Shown here piece after piece: positions 44,827 through 53,133 of a stretch of DNA of 64,000 nucleotides; the first letter of the stretch is position 1, and each line of letters starts with the position of its first letter. The stretch covers positions 65,460 to 129,459 of the forward strand of contig NZ_JAFCXL010000017.1 of assembly GCF_049898325.1 (NCBI RefSeq), given 5' to 3'. Made by a program: the position numbers and the translations under genes. Origin of the DNA: JAFCUW01 sp049898325. Lineage in GTDB: Bacteria > Pseudomonadota > Gammaproteobacteria > Burkholderiales > Burkholderiaceae_D. Below the pieces are notes generated by a model. That model was not told the DNA's origin and did not search any database. It saw only the letters and a program-made list of their open reading frames with translations.

Positions 44827-46404
44827 ATGTTATCCGACCTTATTCATACTTATCCCGTCCTGCTGTGGACGCTGGTGTACACGCTCGTTGCGGCGCTCGT
44901 CATTTCGCTGTTGTGGGATAAACTCAAATGGTGGTGGCTCAATACCTGGTACAGCTTCCCGGCCATTGGCAAGCTCAATAGCCTGTCGAAAGATCTGCAC
45001 CAACTGCAGGATGGCAGCGGCTGGTTCAAATCCGAGCGCACCCTGTGCCAGGACTATAAAACCTTCGTGCAGGTGCAGTCCGAATACGATTTCGAACAGC
45101 GCATGACGTATTTGCACAAGGCGGGCGATAACGGCCGCTCGCTGACGCCATTGGCGATCTGGGTGCTGGTCATCGGCTTCGTGTTTATCGAAGCGCAGGG
45201 TTTCAGTTATGTGCTGGCCGGTTACACCGTGCCGGGCGCCAGCGAAACCACGCAAAAATATGCCGCCGTCGGCATCGCCTTTATCGTTTCCGCCCTGTGC
45301 GTCTTGCTGACCCACTTTGCCGGCCACGAGTTGTATATTTCCATGAAAATCAAGCGCGCCCGCAAGGACTGGATCGAAGACGGCGGCAAGAGCAAACTGC
45401 GCAGCCGTTCCATGCCCCTGACCACCGCCCAGCATATTGACGACGATCTGCCCGAGTACACCCAGGTGAGCAACCGGGTGGGCACCGAGGCGAGCTTCGT
45501 GGTGGCCTGGGCCACCCTGGCCTTCGTGCTGATGATCGCCATCGGCGCCACCTACGTGCGGGTGCAAAGCGCGAATAAACTGATGGGCGACATCGTCACC
45601 ACCCAGAAAGCCGAACTGAAAGAGCGCACCACCAGCGCCGCCGGCCTCGATCTGGCCAAGCCCACCACCATTCCCGAGGCCGATGGCAAGGTCAGCCAGG
45701 ACGCCGACGGCAGGGCCGTCGACGAAGCGGCAGCCTACGATCTGCACGGCTACTGGGTGACGTTTGCCATCCTGGCCGTCCTGTTCGTGTTTCTGCAGGC
45801 GCTGGGCGTGTTTTTTGGCTATCGTTGGGGGTTCGCCGGCGAAAACAGCAAGGCCGCCTTCAAGGCCCTGGGCAAAGGCCGCTTCCTGACCTATGGCGAC
45901 GTGCGCAATGCATCGCAGCAGTACATCGACAAGGCACAAAACCAGCTGGAAAACTTGCATCAACGAATGATCCAGCGCCATGCGGAGCAGGGCAACGGCG
46001 TGGCCATTCATCCCAACAAGTCCTTCCTGGAATTCCTCGACAGCACCGAGCAGCAGGACGCCGCCTATCGCAACAAAAAGCGCGAGGCCCATCACGCCCA
46101 GCAAAAACAGGCTGACGAGGATCTCCAGCGTTCGCAAAAACGCGTGCCGTCGACTGCGCCGGTCGCGCCCGTCGCCGCTGCCGTGACCGCCCCGTCCGCG
46201 GCCCCCGCCGCCCACGACGAGCAAGTCGAAGCGGCGCTGCGCCAGCTCGAGCAACTGGGCGACGACGCCCCCGCCAAGCTGGCCTACCTGGACACCTTGC
46301 CGGAAGCCGTGTTCGACGCCGTCAAGGCAGTACTGCAGCAGCGCAAGCTGGCCAAGGAATCGGCGAAGAAGCAGCGCGCGGCCGAGATCGAGGATTTGCT
46401 GTGA
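44827..46404 (+). CDS. Polytopic inner-membrane protein of unknown function
   Basis: 525 residues. Predicted membrane helices by eye: about 9-31 (LLWTLVYTLVAALVISLLW), 105-125, 147-167, 222-242 and 310-332. Between helices 1 and 2 lies a Trp-rich, charged segment (KLKWWWLNTWYSFPAIGKL). The last 190 residues are cytoplasmic or periplasmic helical sequence with coiled-coil character (QQYIDKAQNQLENLHQRM), an Ala/Pro linker and a charged C-terminus. I do not recognise the family; it is not an obvious ExbB/TolQ/MotA protein. Eight bases after the OmpA-like gene and overlapping the next gene by four bases (GTGA), so the three products very probably act together at the envelope. Confidence 0.82.
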   Translation: MLSDLIHTYPVLLWTLVYTLVAALVISLLWDKLKWWWLNTWYSFPAIGKLNSLSKDLHQLQDGSGWFKSERTLCQDYKTFVQVQSEYDFEQRMTYLHKAGDNGRSLTPLAIWVLVIGFVFIEAQGFSYVLAGYTVPGASETTQKYAAVGIAFIVSALCVLLTHFAGHELYISMKIKRARKDWIEDGGKSKLRSRSMPLTTAQHIDDDLPEYTQVSNRVGTEASFVVAWATLAFVLMIAIGATYVRVQSANKLMGDIVTTQKAELKERTTSAAGLDLAKPTTIPEADGKVSQDADGRAVDEAAAYDLHGYWVTFAILAVLFVFLQALGVFFGYRWGFAGENSKAAFKALGKGRFLTYGDVRNASQQYIDKAQNQLENLHQRMIQRHAEQGNGVAIHPNKSFLEFLDSTEQQDAAYRNKKREAHHAQQKQADEDLQRSQKRVPSTAPVAPVAAAVTAPSAAPAAHDEQVEAALRQLEQLGDDAPAKLAYLDTLPEAVFDAVKAVLQQRKLAKESAKKQRAAEIEDLL

Positions 46405-47249
46405 TCGCGCGCACGGCAATGATGGTCGCGGCGGCCCTGCTGTGTGGCAGCGCCTGCGCCGCCGTCGAGGATGCAGTGCCCAGTTGTTATGATCACAAGC
46501 TGGGCGTGACGGCCGCTGCCAGCAGCACCGAACTGTTCATCCTGGTCGATCAGACGACGTTGTTCGATGCAACCTTGCAACAGCAGGTGGCCGACAATGT
46601 GCGCTTGTTCATGGGGCCAGGCAATGCCTTTTCGATCATGACGTTTTCCGCGTTTTCGCAGGGGCGTTACGCCCAGGTGGTCAGCGCCGGCAACATCGAA
46701 GCGGCCATCGGTGCGGGCCTGCGTGACGATATTTCCAAGCCCTTGCTGAACAAATTCGACGCCTGCGCCAAGCGCCAGCCGCAAATTGCCATGCAAGCGA
46801 TCGGCACGGCACTGCGCACGGCGTTTGCCGGCGCCAACCCCGATCTGGCCAAGTCGGATGTGATGGCATCGTTCAAATCGATGTCGAGCCGGGTAAAGAA
46901 TTCGCCGGCCAGTCGCAAGATCGTGCTGATCGCCTCCGACATGCTGGAAAACTCGTCCGTCAGTAGTTTTTATGACGGCAAGGGCATGTCGGTCAAGAAC
47001 GTCGATCCCGCCAGGGAAATCAAGCTGGCCGCCGACAACGACCTGTTTGGCGACTTCGGCGGCGCCAGGATCTACGTGATCGGCGCCGGCCTGCTCTCCG
47101 ACGATGCCAAGAAGGGCAGCAAGTACCGCGATCCCAAGACCATGCGTTCGCTGATCAATTTCTGGAACCAGTATTTCCAGAAGTCGAACGCGGCCGTGGT
47201 GGAGATCGGCCAACCGGCCTTGCTCAATAACATTAGCCTGGGCCGCTAA
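46401..47249 (+). CDS. Secreted VWA-like protein of unknown function
   Basis: 282 residues from GTG 46401, which overlaps the upstream stop. The signal peptide is about residues 1-21 (AALLCGSACAA). The mature part looks like a von Willebrand A-type Rossmann fold: a first strand with Asp (TELFILVDQTTLF), a helix, a second strand (FSIMTFSAFSQGRYAQVV) and a later SRKIVLIASDMLENSSV strand-loop typical of VWA proteins. The MIDAS DxSxS is only partly kept (DQTT). Two Cys in the mature chain may form a disulfide (PSCYDH and FDACAKR). The role is unknown; the operon suggests periplasmic interaction with the OmpA-like and membrane proteins. Confidence 0.8.
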   Translation: MIARTAMMVAAALLCGSACAAVEDAVPSCYDHKLGVTAAASSTELFILVDQTTLFDATLQQQVADNVRLFMGPGNAFSIMTFSAFSQGRYAQVVSAGNIEAAIGAGLRDDISKPLLNKFDACAKRQPQIAMQAIGTALRTAFAGANPDLAKSDVMASFKSMSSRVKNSPASRKIVLIASDMLENSSVSSFYDGKGMSVKNVDPAREIKLAADNDLFGDFGGARIYVIGAGLLSDDAKKGSKYRDPKTMRSLINFWNQYFQKSNAAVVEIGQPALLNNISLGR

Positions 47250-47305
47250 GGGCAGGGCCAGGCGGGCTGGCCCGATGGCAACGCTGCCGCGCGCGTGCGG
47301 CAGAG

Positions 47306-47335
47306 TTGCCATAAGTAATTACCTTGTCATATAGT
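47306..47335 (+). promoter_or_regulatory. Promoter of the receptor/phosphatase pair
   Basis: TTGCCA (47306-47311), an 18-base spacer and TATAGT (47330-47335). The -35 overlaps the 3' arm of a 14-bp hairpin-forming repeat (47276-47311, one mismatch) that may be the end of the preceding operon. Transcription would start near 47342. Confidence 0.6.
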
Positions 47336-47347
47336 AAAGCTACCATC

Positions 47348-47378
47348 GCCACTTTCATTGATCTCAACTGAAAGTGGC
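47348..47378 (+). promoter_or_regulatory. Leader hairpin or operator immediately before the receptor start codon
   Basis: GCCACTTTCA (47348-47357) and TGAAAGTGGC (47369-47378) form a perfect 10-bp stem with an 11-base loop, ending two bases before ATG 47381. It fills almost the whole predicted leader, and no separate Shine-Dalgarno site is visible. It is either a translation-blocking structure or a DNA operator overlapping the start. Confidence 0.6.
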
Positions 47379-47380
47379 AT

Positions 47381-49936
47381 ATGCAGCTTGCAACCCGTCC
47401 CCCCTCTCCACAGCAAGCATTGCGCCTGACGGCACTGGCGCTGGGCATCCTGTGCGCCTTCGATGCACGGGCCCAGCAGGCCGCTGGGCCCAATGCCGAC
47501 CTCGGCACTGACAGCGTGGTTCACATTGCCGGCCAGCGCGCCAGCATTCGCAAGGCCGTGCTGCAGCAGGAGGCGGCCAACAACATCGTCAGCGTGGTCA
47601 GTGCCGATGACATCGGCGCACTGCCCGATATCAATGCCGCCGAAGCGCTGGCCCGCATGCCCGGCATCTCGGTGCAACGCGACCAGGGAGAAGGACGTTA
47701 CGTCACGGTGCGCGGCCTGGGCCCCGACCTGAACACGGTGACGATCAATGGCGCGCTGGTGCCGGCGCCGGAAAACGGCCGGCGCGGCGTCTCGCTCGAC
47801 GTTATTCCGGCAGGCATGATCCGCACCTTGCAAGTGATCAAGACCCTGACCCCGGACATGGACGCCAACTCGCTGGGCGGAACCGTCGACGTGCAGACCC
47901 TGTCGGCCTTCGACCTGCGCGGGCGCACCCTGACCTTGAGCGCGACGGGCGGCTACAACACGCTGTCGCACGATAAAAGTCCGGGCTTCGGCCTGTTCTG
48001 GGCCGATCGCTTCCTCGACGGCAAACTCGGCGTGGCCATCGGCGCCAGCGGCGAGCGCCGCCGGCTGGCGTCCGACGACGTCGAAACGGGTGGCGCCTGG
48101 ACGGCATCGGGGCGCCTGACGGCCCTCGAGTTGCGCGATTACCAGCCGGTGCGGGAAAACCAGGCCGTCGGCCTGAACCTCGACTACCATCCGCAGACGG
48201 GCCAGGCGCTCTACCTGCGCTCGTTCCACAGCACGTTCAGCGATGATGAGCGGCGCGATCGCCTGACCATCAGCAACATCACGGGAGGCTCGGCGGCCGA
48301 AGGCGACATCGTCACCGCGCGCGCCGAACGGCGCCTGCGCGAGCGCAAGTACACCCGCAACATCGATTCGCTGGTGGTGGGCGGCGACCTGGCCGTGCAA
48401 GAGTGGACGCTCGCTGCCCGCGCCGGCAGCAGCAAGGCCGGCGAGGACCAGCCGAATGCCTTGAACGACGTCCAGTTTCGCCAGAATGGCGTGACGGGTA
48501 TTTCGTTCACCGATACCCGCTTGCCCGTGCTCAGTGGCCCGTCGAGCTTGTACGACGCCAGCAAATACAACCTCACCGCCATCACCTACCAGGGGCGCGT
48601 GAGCGATGACAAGGAGCAGCACGCCAGGTTCGACCTGGGCCGCAAGCTGTCGTTCGACGGCGCCGACAGCACCGTCCAGTTCGGCGCCAAGCGCAGCCGC
48701 CGCCAAAAAACCAACGATACCAACCAGTGGGCGTTCAACAGCGCGTCGGCGGCCAGCCCGAACTACTGGGGCGCCGGGCCGAGCACCCTGGCCGGTTTTG
48801 TCGGCGGCACGACGGTCAATTTTCCCCAGCAGATCGGACTGGCCATCGACCCGGCGCTGGTGCGCGCCCGTACCGACGGGCTCGATGCGGCGAAGGCGGC
48901 CAGCCTGTCCGCCTCCACCGTGAGCGACTGGACCATCGACGAGAACATCAATTCTCTGTACCTGCAAGCGTCGACCGACGTCCAGGCGTGGAATGTGCTG
49001 GTCGGTGTACGCCGCGAACAGACCCGCTTTGCCGCCGTCGGCAGCCAGTTGTCGCCCGCGCTGGCCGTCACCCCCGTGACGAGCCAGAAGTCGTACAGCA
49101 ATGTGCTGCCCAATCTGCAAGTGCGTTACAAGCTCGACGACAGCACCAGCATCCGCGCCGCCATGACCCGTGCGGTGGTGCGCGCCAACTTCAGCCAGCT
49201 CGCGCCCGGCGTCGCCCTGGCCAGCCCCACCGAAGCGACCATCGGCAACCCGGACCTGCGGCCACTGCGCGCGAACAATCTCGACCTGGGCATCGAGCGC
49301 ACCCTGGGCCTCGATGGCAATCTGGCCCTGTATGCGTTCAAGAAGGATATCAAGGACTTTACTTACCAGACCAATCTTGCCGGTACGGGGCAGTGGGCCG
49401 GCTACACCACCGCCACCGGTTTTGTGAACGGCGACGCGGCCGACATCGCTGGCGTCGAACTGGGCTATCAGCAGGCGCTGCGTTTCCTGCCGGGCGCGTG
49501 GAGCGGCTTGATTGCCGGCGTCAATGCGACCTATACCAGGTCGTCGACGACGCTGGCGCGCTTCGACAAGAGCCGCGCCGCCATGCTCACGCGCGAGGTG
49601 GTGCTGCCGGGCCAGTCGGCGCGCATCATGAACCTGATGATCGGCTACGAAAGCGGGCCGTTCAGCGGACGGCTGGCGGCCAACATGAAGTCGCGTTACC
49701 TGTTGCAAACGGGCGCCGACGTGCTCGATGCCAACCAGGATACCTGGGTCGATGCCCAGCGCCAGCTGGACCTGTCGCTGCGCTACCAGCTCGGCAAGGG
49801 CACCCGGCTGTCGTTCGAGGTGTTAAACCTCAACAAGGAGTCCTACTATACCTACCTGGGAAAACCCGCCTACAATGCGCAGAATGAACAATATGGCCGC
49901 ACCTTCCGCCTCTCGCTCAGTGCGAACATTTTCTAA
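47381..49936 (+). CDS. TonB-dependent receptor (Caulobacter-type, linked to a phosphatase)
   Basis: 851-residue outer-membrane transporter. The signal peptide is about residues 1-31 (ending FDARAQ). The plug has VVSADDIGALPDINAAEALA, RMPGISVQRDQGEGRYVTVRGL, NTVTINGALVPAPE and the LTPDMDANSLGGTVDV segment typical of the subclass often found beside glycoside hydrolases or phytases. The barrel ends FRLSLSANIF. It clearly belongs to a different subclass from the other three receptors in the window. The phosphatase gene begins inside its last 62 bases, so translation is coupled. I infer transport of inositol phosphates or a related phospho-compound. Confidence 0.93.
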   Translation: MQLATRPPSPQQALRLTALALGILCAFDARAQQAAGPNADLGTDSVVHIAGQRASIRKAVLQQEAANNIVSVVSADDIGALPDINAAEALARMPGISVQRDQGEGRYVTVRGLGPDLNTVTINGALVPAPENGRRGVSLDVIPAGMIRTLQVIKTLTPDMDANSLGGTVDVQTLSAFDLRGRTLTLSATGGYNTLSHDKSPGFGLFWADRFLDGKLGVAIGASGERRRLASDDVETGGAWTASGRLTALELRDYQPVRENQAVGLNLDYHPQTGQALYLRSFHSTFSDDERRDRLTISNITGGSAAEGDIVTARAERRLRERKYTRNIDSLVVGGDLAVQEWTLAARAGSSKAGEDQPNALNDVQFRQNGVTGISFTDTRLPVLSGPSSLYDASKYNLTAITYQGRVSDDKEQHARFDLGRKLSFDGADSTVQFGAKRSRRQKTNDTNQWAFNSASAASPNYWGAGPSTLAGFVGGTTVNFPQQIGLAIDPALVRARTDGLDAAKAASLSASTVSDWTIDENINSLYLQASTDVQAWNVLVGVRREQTRFAAVGSQLSPALAVTPVTSQKSYSNVLPNLQVRYKLDDSTSIRAAMTRAVVRANFSQLAPGVALASPTEATIGNPDLRPLRANNLDLGIERTLGLDGNLALYAFKKDIKDFTYQTNLAGTGQWAGYTTATGFVNGDAADIAGVELGYQQALRFLPGAWSGLIAGVNATYTRSSTTLARFDKSRAAMLTREVVLPGQSARIMNLMIGYESGPFSGRLAANMKSRYLLQTGADVLDANQDTWVDAQRQLDLSLRYQLGKGTRLSFEVLNLNKESYYTYLGKPAYNAQNEQYGRTFRLSLSANIF

Positions 49937-51488
49937 CAGGGCAGGGCAGGGCGCCGGCAGGGTCAGCGTTGCCATCACGGCGCTGGCCCTGCTGGGCGGC
50001 TGTGCGGCAACGCCCGGTGAAACTTTCCTCACCACCAAGACGCCCTACCAGCCGCGCCAGGCCGCCGCCAGCTACGCGCCGGCGCCGCCCGGCTTCACGC
50101 CCCATCATACCCAGCTCGTCGCCCGCCACGGCACGCGCGGCATGACGGGCATGAAGCATGACCTGGCACTGCTCAATATGTGCCGCCAGGCGGCACTGGA
50201 GAACGCCCTGACGCCGCTGGGGCAGGCGCTCATGCGCGACATCGGGCGCCTGATCGAGGTGCAACTGCTGCTCGGCTACGGCATCGACGGCATCGCCCGG
50301 CCCGGTTATGCGAACCTGACCCGGATCGGCATCGACGAACATCGGCAACTGGCGCTGCGGGTGTTGCAGCGCCAGCCGGCGCTGTTCGCCGCAACGGGTG
50401 GCCGCAGCATCGTGGTCGAGCATTCCGGTGTCGACCGCGCCCGCGACAGCGCGTATTTCTTTACCGACTCGCTGACCCGGGCGGCGCCCCAGTTGGCCGC
50501 CGCGATCGAGCAGGCGGTGTTGGCCGGCTACCCGGCCGATGCGCCGGTGGCGCAGGCCGCCGGCGTCAACCGATTCACCTTGTATTTCCACAAGCTCAAT
50601 GCCAGGACCGACGCCGTCAGCGGTCCCGCCGATCCCCACTTTGCCACGTACCGGGACAGCGCGCTGTACCAGCAATACCTGGACAGTCCCCGCCTGCGCG
50701 CCCGCCTGGACGAAATTGCCAGTGACCCACGACTGGAAGTGGCGGCGCGTATCGTCCTCGAACGCCTGTTCAGCAAGCAATTCATCGACCGCCTGGCCGC
50801 GCGCGAACTGCGCTTTAGCAACGAGGGCACGATGGACGCGGTGTCCGCCGACGGCAAGCTGCACGCCAGGCGCGACGGCGACGGTAAAACCGTGCTCGAT
50901 ACGCCCGTGGCCGCCTTGATGGCCCTGTCCGCGCTGTATGAAATTGCCCCCGGGCTGCAAGCGGAGCTGGGCCGCGATTTTCGCCCCTACATCCCGCCCG
51001 AGCAGGCGCGCCTGCTGGCATGGGCCAACGACGCCGAGGATTTTTTCGTCAAGGGGCCGGGCGCGGCGCAGGATGTGCCGGTGACGTACAAAATGGCGGA
51101 AGGCTTGCTGGCCGATTTTTTCAGGGAAGCCGAGCAGGGCAGTCAACGCCACCTGGCCAGCTTCCGCTTCACCCACGCGGAAATCATCATCCCGCTGGCC
51201 GTGCTGCTGGGGCTGCCGGGAAGCAGCACGCCGGTCGCCGCCGGTCAGCCGTTTACCTACGAAAGCAACCCGTGGCGTGGCCGCGACATCGCCCCGTATG
51301 CGGCCAACATCCAGTGGGACAGTGTGCGCAACGGGCAAGGCCGCCTGCTGGTGCGGATGCTGGTCAACGAGCAGGAGCGCGACTTCAAGCCGGCCTGCGA
51401 CGGCGCCCGCTTTGCCGCTGGCAGCCCATACTACGACGTGGCGGCGCTGCGGCTTTGTTACCAGGGCGGAGCGAATACGGCGCAGTGA
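49875..51488 (+). CDS. Histidine-type phosphatase lipoprotein, phytase/MINPP-like
   Basis: Clade-2 histidine phosphatase. The catalytic motif is R84-H85-G86-T-R88-G; the proton-donor motif THAEII with H434 is the HAE type seen in multiple inositol polyphosphate phosphatases rather than the HD of classical phytases. The usual fifth residue of RHGxRxP is not Pro here. The N-terminus SVAITALALLGGC is a lipoprotein signal. Up to 537 residues, depending on the start: ATG 49875, 49884 or 49893, or GTG 49920 (all within the receptor gene end). Probably exposed in the periplasm or at the cell surface, releasing phosphate from inositol phosphates. The substrate is inferred from family and neighbour. 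Confidence 0.9.
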   Translation: MRRMNNMAAPSASRSVRTFSNRAGQGAGRVSVAITALALLGGCAATPGETFLTTKTPYQPRQAAASYAPAPPGFTPHHTQLVARHGTRGMTGMKHDLALLNMCRQAALENALTPLGQALMRDIGRLIEVQLLLGYGIDGIARPGYANLTRIGIDEHRQLALRVLQRQPALFAATGGRSIVVEHSGVDRARDSAYFFTDSLTRAAPQLAAAIEQAVLAGYPADAPVAQAAGVNRFTLYFHKLNARTDAVSGPADPHFATYRDSALYQQYLDSPRLRARLDEIASDPRLEVAARIVLERLFSKQFIDRLAARELRFSNEGTMDAVSADGKLHARRDGDGKTVLDTPVAALMALSALYEIAPGLQAELGRDFRPYIPPEQARLLAWANDAEDFFVKGPGAAQDVPVTYKMAEGLLADFFREAEQGSQRHLASFRFTHAEIIIPLAVLLGLPGSSTPVAAGQPFTYESNPWRGRDIAPYAANIQWDSVRNGQGRLLVRMLVNEQERDFKPACDGARFAAGSPYYDVAALRLCYQGGANTAQ

Positions 51489-51605
51489 CCGGGCCAGGCT
51501 GCCGGCCGGCGCGGCAATTTCACTCGCGTATAATGGCGTTCCTCCCGCCATTGCCCCGGTCGACGCCAGTTGCAGCGCCGGCCCCGGCCCACCCAAGAGA
51601 GCAGC

Positions 51606-52628
51606 ATGCCTGAGAACACCGCCAAGCCCGGTCAAGCCGTTCGCGGCCGCCGCGTCTGCGTCGCCCCCATGATGGACTGGACCGACCGCCACTGCCGCCA
51701 GTTTCACCGGCACATCACCCGCCACACCTGGCTGTACACGGAAATGGTGACCACGGGCGCGCTCGTGTATGGTGACGTCGAGCGCCACCTGCGCTACAAC
51801 GAGGCCGAGCACCCGGTGGCGCTGCAGCTCGGGGGCAGCGATCCGGCCGATCTGGCCGTCGCCGCGCGCCTGGGCCAGCAGTACGGCTACGATGAAATCA
51901 ACCTCAATTGCGGTTGCCCGTCGGAACGGGTGCAAAAGGGGGCTTTCGGCGCCTGCCTGATGGCCGAGCCGCAACTGGTGGCCGACTGCGTCAAGGCAAT
52001 GCGCGATGCCGTCGACATCGATGTGACGGTCAAGCACCGCATCGGCATCGACAAGATCGACGACTACGGCTTTGTGCGCGACTTTGTCGGCACCATTGCC
52101 GATGCCGGCTGCACCACGTTTATCGTGCATGCGCGCAATGCCATCCTGAAGGGCTTGTCACCGAAGGAGAATCGCGAGATTCCCCCCTTGCGCTACGAAA
52201 CCGCCTACCAGCTCAAGCGCGACTTCCCCGCGCTGGAAATCATCGTCAATGGCGGCATCAAGACGGGCGACGAGATCGCCGCCCATTTGCAGCACGTCGA
52301 TGGCGTCATGGTGGGCCGCGAGGCCTATCACAATCCCTACGTCATGGCCGAGTACGATGCCCGCTTCTACGGCGACGACGCCGCCGTCAAGACGCGCGAA
52401 GAAGTGCTGGCGGCGATGATTCCCTACATTCAAGCCCAGCTCGACGCACACGCCGCCAGGGGCCTCAAACTCAATACCATCACCCGCCACATGCTGGGCC
52501 TGATGCAGGGTTTGCCGGGGGCGCGGCTGTTTCGCCAGATCATGTCCGATCCCAAGCGCCTGGCCAGCGCCGATCCCCATCTGCTGCTCGAGGCCGCCGA
52601 GGCCATGCAAAGGCGCGCCGCCGCCTGA
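51606..52628 (+). CDS. dusA: tRNA-dihydrouridine(20/20a) synthase
   Basis: FMN-dependent reduction of uridine 20/20a in the tRNA D-loop. 340 residues from ATG 51606 (AAGAGAG upstream). CVAPMMDWTDRHCRQFHR is the FMN-binding first strand. NLNCGCPSERVQKGAFGACLM contains the catalytic Cys (C104). VKHRIGIDKIDDYGFVRDFV, FIVHARNAILKGLSPKENR and NGGIKTGDEI match the DusA subfamily. Only 117 bases separate it from the phosphatase gene. No obvious terminator follows. Confidence 0.96.
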   Translation: MPENTAKPGQAVRGRRVCVAPMMDWTDRHCRQFHRHITRHTWLYTEMVTTGALVYGDVERHLRYNEAEHPVALQLGGSDPADLAVAARLGQQYGYDEINLNCGCPSERVQKGAFGACLMAEPQLVADCVKAMRDAVDIDVTVKHRIGIDKIDDYGFVRDFVGTIADAGCTTFIVHARNAILKGLSPKENREIPPLRYETAYQLKRDFPALEIIVNGGIKTGDEIAAHLQHVDGVMVGREAYHNPYVMAEYDARFYGDDAAVKTREEVLAAMIPYIQAQLDAHAARGLKLNTITRHMLGLMQGLPGARLFRQIMSDPKRLASADPHLLLEAAEAMQRRAAA

Positions 52629-53133
52629 TGGCAACAGCGGGCGGCAAGCGTTGCTGTCAAACTTGCTTAAAAATTAATGCAAGCGCTTGCTTGTGTTGAC
52701 AAGCCGATCTCGCCATCGTGCTCGCGTGCGCGCCTGATCCGGGTGCGTGGCGCACCGTCGCGGCGCATCGCGCGCCCCTTGGCGGTGAGGATGCGGCCCA
52801 GTTGCATCGCATGTGACTCAGCTTTGCATGCGCCAGTCACAATTACCGCATAGAAACAACACTCCTTGCGTTTACGCGCGCATCTGCTTGCTCTTCGGCA
52901 ACACAGCCACCTATAATTACCTCTTAGCAATGTCAGTCGTGGGTTGAACGGCACCAACAAGTGTTGTTCGATTGAAACAAAGACGTTTGCCTACCTGCAT
53001 TTTGCATCCGCAGTCAAAATTTTTGTTCTATCCTTGAAGCAACTTGCGATGCGTCAACATTTGTTGGTGTGCAGCGAAGAACAGCCAGGTACTGGCGTAG
53101 CCGATTAAAACGTCTCCTAGAAAAAGATACGAC
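52629..53133. other. Intergenic region before the chemoreceptor, with LacI-type palindrome and promoter
   Basis: 505 bases without a gene. GCAAGCGCTTGC at 52679-52690 is a perfect 12-bp palindrome of the form bound by LacI/PurR/CcpA-like regulators. A sigma-70-like pair TTGCTC - 18 bases - TATAAT ends near 52917. The A-rich stretch and CTCCTAG just before 53134 give only a weak ribosome-binding site. I found no convincing flagellar sigma-28 promoter. Confidence 0.55.

Noticed and set aside
47321..47340. Pho box upstream of the receptor/phosphatase pair
   Set aside because: Only one TGTCAT half-site is present; the required second half-site 11 bases away is missing.
53040..53133. Flagellar sigma-28 promoter before the chemoreceptor
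   Set aside because: GCCGATTA near 53100 resembles the -10, but no TAAA box lies at the proper distance.
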